Below the pieces are notes generated by a model. The model had not been told where the DNA came from. It saw nothing but the letters and a program-made list of their open reading frames with translations, and did not search any database. A stretch of DNA of 7,837 nucleotides from Candidatus Zixiibacteriota bacterium (GTDB lineage: Bacteria > Zixibacteria > MSB-5A5 > GN15 > FEB-12), in NCBI GenBank assembly GCA_023132995.1, contig JAGLXI010000058.1, positions 1-7,837 on the forward strand, written 5' to 3'. Position 1 is the stretch's first letter, and each line of letters begins with the position of its first letter. Positions 5,478-7,837 of this stretch are shown one piece after another. A program made the position numbers and the translations under genes.

Positions 5478-6356
5478 TCAGAACAGGAGTTCCCCGGCGG
5501 CAGGGCAATAGGCAAGAAACAGCCTGACTCGGCGACCCTGGTCGTGACCGCTAAACCCCAGTACCTTGACGAGGGCGTGCGTTTTCTCGACAGTTGCAAT
5601 CAACAGCCAGTCACCGGGTTTGACGGCGATCCGGTCCGCTGTTGCGGGGTAAGCCCCTTGCTGCAGATAGCGCTTCACGGCATCGAACTCCCCGCACTGT
5701 GGCAGTGTGGCAAACCTGTTGGCGCGAAGGAATCCGCCCAGGCGGTCCGGAGAGGCAAGGTAGTCCCGGCCATTCTTCGAATAGAAGTACAGGTCGTTGC
5801 TCAGGTCATCCGCCCGTACATACATGTTCTTGCCCAGTGAGAAACCATCCTGCTCCGACGAATAGCGTGTCGCCAGTTCGATCTCTCTTCGGGGGCCGCA
5901 GACCGTCGATACCTCGCCGGAAGGTGGCGACAACGAACGGTCCGGAAAGACCACCCGCACCGATACGTAATACCTGACGCCATTCTCCAGACGCTCGGCA
6001 ACGAAGTGCTCAACCCCGTCGCTGGGATCGGTATCGCCGGCGAACACGGCCTGGTTGTATGGCTCAATCGATTCGCCGGGCGTTACGGCGGGGTCGGCGC
6101 CCGCTATCGGTCTCTCACTGATGTAGACGTTGTACCCGCTGATGATCCGGTCACATTCGGACTTCCACATCACGGTCATAGCTCTGTCGTCAACCTCGAC
6201 CTCAAGGTCATACGGGGCGCAATCCCGGCTCACTCTGTGCTCAATTCCGGGGGGGCCGCAGCCGAAGCCCACAAGTGCCCCCGCGAATGTTACCGCAGCC
6301 AGCAGCAAACGCCGGGCATAAGTTCCACGGCCAGTCTTCTTCGCGATAATACTCAT
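5478..6356 (-). CDS. Secreted lipoprotein with fibronectin type III domain
   Basis: 292 residues from ATG 6356. A basic N-terminus (SIIAKKTGRGTYARR) leads into a hydrophobic stretch LLLAAVTFAGALVGFGC ending at Cys33. The site GFGC is an imperfect lipobox, so lipid anchoring is likely but not certain. Residues about 45-155 look like one FN3 domain: PYDLEVEVDD, VMWKSECDRIISGYNVYISE, VRYYVSVRVVF, and SPPSGEVSTV. The C-terminal 125 residues (from REIELATRY) contain many alternating hydrophobic residues, a SLGKNMYV segment and PGDWLLIATVEKTHALVKVLGF, which suggest a beta-sandwich domain I cannot name. Cysteines near 47, 68, 155, 224 and 285 could form disulfides. TTG 6392 would extend the protein by 12 residues; neither start has a clear ribosome site. 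Probable envelope binding or structural protein; no enzyme motif seen. Confidence 0.78.
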   Translation of the reverse strand: MSIIAKKTGRGTYARRLLLAAVTFAGALVGFGCGPPGIEHRVSRDCAPYDLEVEVDDRAMTVMWKSECDRIISGYNVYISERPIAGADPAVTPGESIEPYNQAVFAGDTDPSDGVEHFVAERLENGVRYYVSVRVVFPDRSLSPPSGEVSTVCGPRREIELATRYSSEQDGFSLGKNMYVRADDLSNDLYFYSKNGRDYLASPDRLGGFLRANRFATLPQCGEFDAVKRYLQQGAYPATADRIAVKPGDWLLIATVEKTHALVKVLGFSGHDQGRRVRLFLAYCPAAGELLF

Positions 6357-6597
6357 GGCGCCGAAGGTACGTAAACGCCGTACTTGTAACAAGGGCTATC
6401 ACTGCAACGCGGGCTCAGATTTGACGGCGGGCTATCCGGGAGCGGCGCACAATTGACGGGGCATCGCGTATAACGTTGCGTGACAGCACGTTGTGTTGAG
6501 TTAAAACCCTAAAGTAATGGACGTAAAGGCCGATATTCCTATTGATTGTGTGTTTCGTAGAATTTCTTGGCTTTCAGGGTCTGTAGCGTCCAGAGAC

Positions 6598-6603
6598 AGG
6601 AGG
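6598..6603 (+). promoter_or_regulatory. Strong Shine-Dalgarno deciding the DUF5684-type gene start
   Basis: AGGAGG lies 6 nt before ATG 6610 and 3 nt before ATG 6607. It supports the short form over the upstream in-frame ATG at 6517, which has no ribosome site and would add 31 non-conserved-looking residues. A possible -10 box TAGAAT (6558-6563) inside that extension has no good -35 partner. Confidence 0.7.
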
Positions 6604-6609
6604 ATAATG

Positions 6610-7032
6610 ATGTACGAACCTGCTGACGGAGGAGCCGGATTTGGAGCGGTCTTCTTCCTGATTATACTGGCGGTCTACTTCTATTTCGCCTTCACGCAGT
6701 ATAAAATTGCTCAGAAGGTTGGTTGTGCGGACAAAGCCTGGTGGTCGTTTGTGCCGGTTCTCAACACGTTCCTGCTCATCCAGATGGCCGGCAAAGACTG
6801 GTTCTGGTTTCTGTTCTGCCTCATTCCGCTGGTGAATCTAATCGCCTTTGCCATTTTGTGGATGGAGGTCGCCAAAGCCTCCGGCAGTTCATCGATTTGG
6901 GGTTTGCTGGTACTGGTCCCGTTTTTGAATTTCGTGGCCATGGGCGTGATGGCTTTTGCCGGATCGACGGCGGCGTCCAGTTTTCCTACGTCCGGTCGGA
7001 TCGACACGTCCAAAGTAAAGCCGATGGCGTAA
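6610..7032 (+). CDS. Multi-pass membrane protein, DUF5684-like
   Basis: 140 residues from ATG 6610. Hydrophobic segments lie at about 10-29, 63-86 and 97-117, with a partly buried aromatic segment WWSFVPVLN (44-52) between the first two. The motif YKIAQKVGCADKAWWSFVPVLN, then AGKDWFWFLFCLIPLVN, then ILWMEVAKASG, matches my memory of DUF5684 proteins (small inner-membrane proteins, function unknown, sometimes found beside signal peptidase I). The motif (V/I)P-x-(L/V)N occurs three times: 48-52, 72-76 and 103-107. The tail (ASSFPTSGRIDTSKVKPMA) is polar and disordered-looking. Monocistronic: a divergent lipoprotein gene lies upstream and an intrinsic terminator follows 42 nt after the stop. Family name is given from recall, not from a search. 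Confidence 0.8.
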   Translation: MYEPADGGAGFGAVFFLIILAVYFYFAFTQYKIAQKVGCADKAWWSFVPVLNTFLLIQMAGKDWFWFLFCLIPLVNLIAFAILWMEVAKASGSSSIWGLLVLVPFLNFVAMGVMAFAGSTAASSFPTSGRIDTSKVKPMA

Positions 7033-7074
7033 CGCCACTTCACCGGATCCGATTACAAGGCAACCGGAAATCAG

Positions 7075-7102
7075 AAAGGCGAATCGACAGGTTCGCCTTT
7101 TT
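7075..7102 (+). terminator. Rho-independent terminator, possibly bidirectional
   Basis: A 9-bp perfect stem (AAAGGCGAA 7075-7083 with TTCGCCTTT 7092-7100), an 8-nt loop and a run of five T (7098-7102) follow the DUF5684-type gene. On the minus strand the same stem is followed by TTTCTGATTT, so it could also end transcripts of the substrate-binding protein gene. Confidence 0.85.
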
Positions 7103-7138
7103 GCATTGGGAATCCGCCCTTTGAAGCGTTTCGTCTTT

Positions 7139-7171
7139 GCGACACGACCCGACCGACGGAACCCGTGTCGC
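7139..7171. repeat. Second inverted repeat in the convergent gap
   Basis: Arms GCGACACG (7139-7146) and CGTGTCGC (7164-7171) form a perfect 8-bp stem with a 17-nt loop, 25 nt past the substrate-binding protein stop. No T-run follows on either strand. It may protect the 3' end of the minus-strand transcript. Confidence 0.35.
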
Positions 7172-7195
7172 GTGAGAACACAGAGGTGTCAGCGT

Positions 7196-7837
7196 TTACA
7201 ACGAATCACTTGCCGCGGTTGTATCGGCCGACGGCTCCTCGGGCGGCGGCTCTCCGAACCACTTCCGGTAGATCTGCTCGTAGCGACCGCTCTTGCGAAT
7301 TTCCCGCAGGGCGCCGTTGATTGCTGTCAGGAGTTCACTTTCGCCCTTACGGACCGCGATGCCGTAGTGCTCCCGCGTGAGAACCTGCCCCACCGTTTTT
7401 GCCGTGCCCTGACGTTTGATATATGCCTGCGTTGTGGGGCAGTCATTGAGGATGGCGTCAAGATTCCCGTTGGCTATGTCGATGAAGGCCGCGCCGATAT
7501 TGTCGAACGAATACACGTGCAGCCCGTCCATGCTCTTGGCCATGATCTCGCCGGTGGTGCCAAGCTGTACACCCACTTTCTTGCCGGAAAGGTCGTCGAC
7601 GGAAAAAATAGCGGAATCCTCCAGCGGCACGGCGATCACCTGCCCCGCTAAATAGTACGGGTCCGAGAAATCAACCACCACTGCCCGCCTGGGAGTAATC
7701 GTCATCGCCGAGATGACGGCGTCGTATTTTTTGCCGGTCAGTCCGGGGATGATACCGTCAAACGGCGTCACAATAAACTCCGGTTCCCAACCGCTGGTCT
7801 GGCACACTTCCGTTATCAGGTCTATGTCGAACCCCTG
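7196..7837 (-). CDS. ABC transporter substrate-binding protein, family 3 (amino-acid type), 5'-truncated by window edge
   Basis: The open frame runs from the right edge (first full codon CAG at 7837) for 213 residues. It starts QGFDIDLITEVCQ, the typical GFD-D segment near the start of lobe I, so signal peptide and first strand lie outside the window. Visible family features (numbered from the edge): YDAVISAMTITPRR (38-51) with conserved Arg51 expected to bind a carboxylate, VVDFSDPYY, GVQLGTTGE (89-97), LDAILND (126-132) with Asp132 as a likely amino-group ligand, and YGIAVRKGESELL (158-170), ending YEQIYRKWFG. These define periplasmic family 3 binding proteins for polar amino acids; the exact ligand is open. 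The last 18 residues (EPPPEEPSADTTAASDSL) are an extra Pro/Thr/acid-rich tail. No permease or ATPase gene follows it in this window. Confidence 0.93.
   Translation of the reverse strand, partial: QGFDIDLITEVCQTSGWEPEFIVTPFDGIIPGLTGKKYDAVISAMTITPRRAVVVDFSDPYYLAGQVIAVPLEDSAIFSVDDLSGKKVGVQLGTTGEIMAKSMDGLHVYSFDNIGAAFIDIANGNLDAILNDCPTTQAYIKRQGTAKTVGQVLTREHYGIAVRKGESELLTAINGALREIRKSGRYEQIYRKWFGEPPPEEPSADTTAASDSL

Noticed and set aside
6517..6609. 31-residue N-terminal extension of the DUF5684-type protein
   Set aside because: ATG 6517 has no ribosome site, whereas AGGAGG lies directly before ATG 6607/6610, and the extension does not look like the family N-terminus.
1..7837. CRISPR array, tRNA, rRNA, insertion sequence or defence cassette
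   Set aside because: No regularly spaced repeats, no cloverleaf or rRNA-like stretch, and no transposase, integrase, nuclease or toxin-antitoxin motifs were seen on either strand.

Overview
The window is ordinary protein-coding bacterial chromosome. Most genes are GC-rich; the gene at 4377-4919 is visibly more AT-rich. There is no rRNA, tRNA, CRISPR array, transposase or phage gene. Taxonomy can only be guessed. A VorB/KorA-type 2-oxoacid:ferredoxin oxidoreductase, a short stand-alone citryl-CoA lyase, several divergent lipoproteins and a DUF5684-type membrane protein together suggest an uncultured, probably anaerobic or facultative Gram-negative bacterium of the wider FCB/Zixibacteria-like kind. 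No marker gene is present to prove this.

Left part (1-2447, minus strand): a tight four-gene operon read right to left. It encodes a P-loop ATPase, a two-cluster [4Fe-4S] ferredoxin subunit, the alpha subunit and the beta subunit of a 2-oxoacid:ferredoxin oxidoreductase. The beta gene is cut by the window edge. Gaps are -1, 13-15 and 1 nt. The complex makes acyl-CoA and reduced ferredoxin from a 2-oxoacid, or runs in reverse to fix CO2.

Middle (2448-4324, plus strand): a divergent intergenic region with a near-consensus sigma70 promoter (TTGACA-N17-TATATT), then a lipoprotein whose layout resembles a peptidase-MA-like (gluzincin) protein without its metal site, then a citryl-CoA lyase 8 nt downstream. 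Citryl-CoA lyase and a 2-oxoglutarate-type ferredoxin oxidoreductase are both reductive-TCA enzymes, so this head-to-head arrangement is the main metabolic theme.

Right part (4377-7837): unrelated single genes. They are an AT-richer single-pass membrane protein (+), an orphan acyl carrier protein with its own promoter and a TTG start (-), an FN3-containing lipoprotein (-), a DUF5684-type multi-pass membrane protein (+) ending at a strong intrinsic terminator, and the 3' part of an amino-acid-type ABC substrate-binding protein (-) running off the right edge.

I found no clearly new multi-gene system. The items most worth a second look are the degenerate peptidase-like lipoprotein coupled to citryl-CoA lyase, the ATPase built into the oxidoreductase operon, and the orphan acyl carrier protein.
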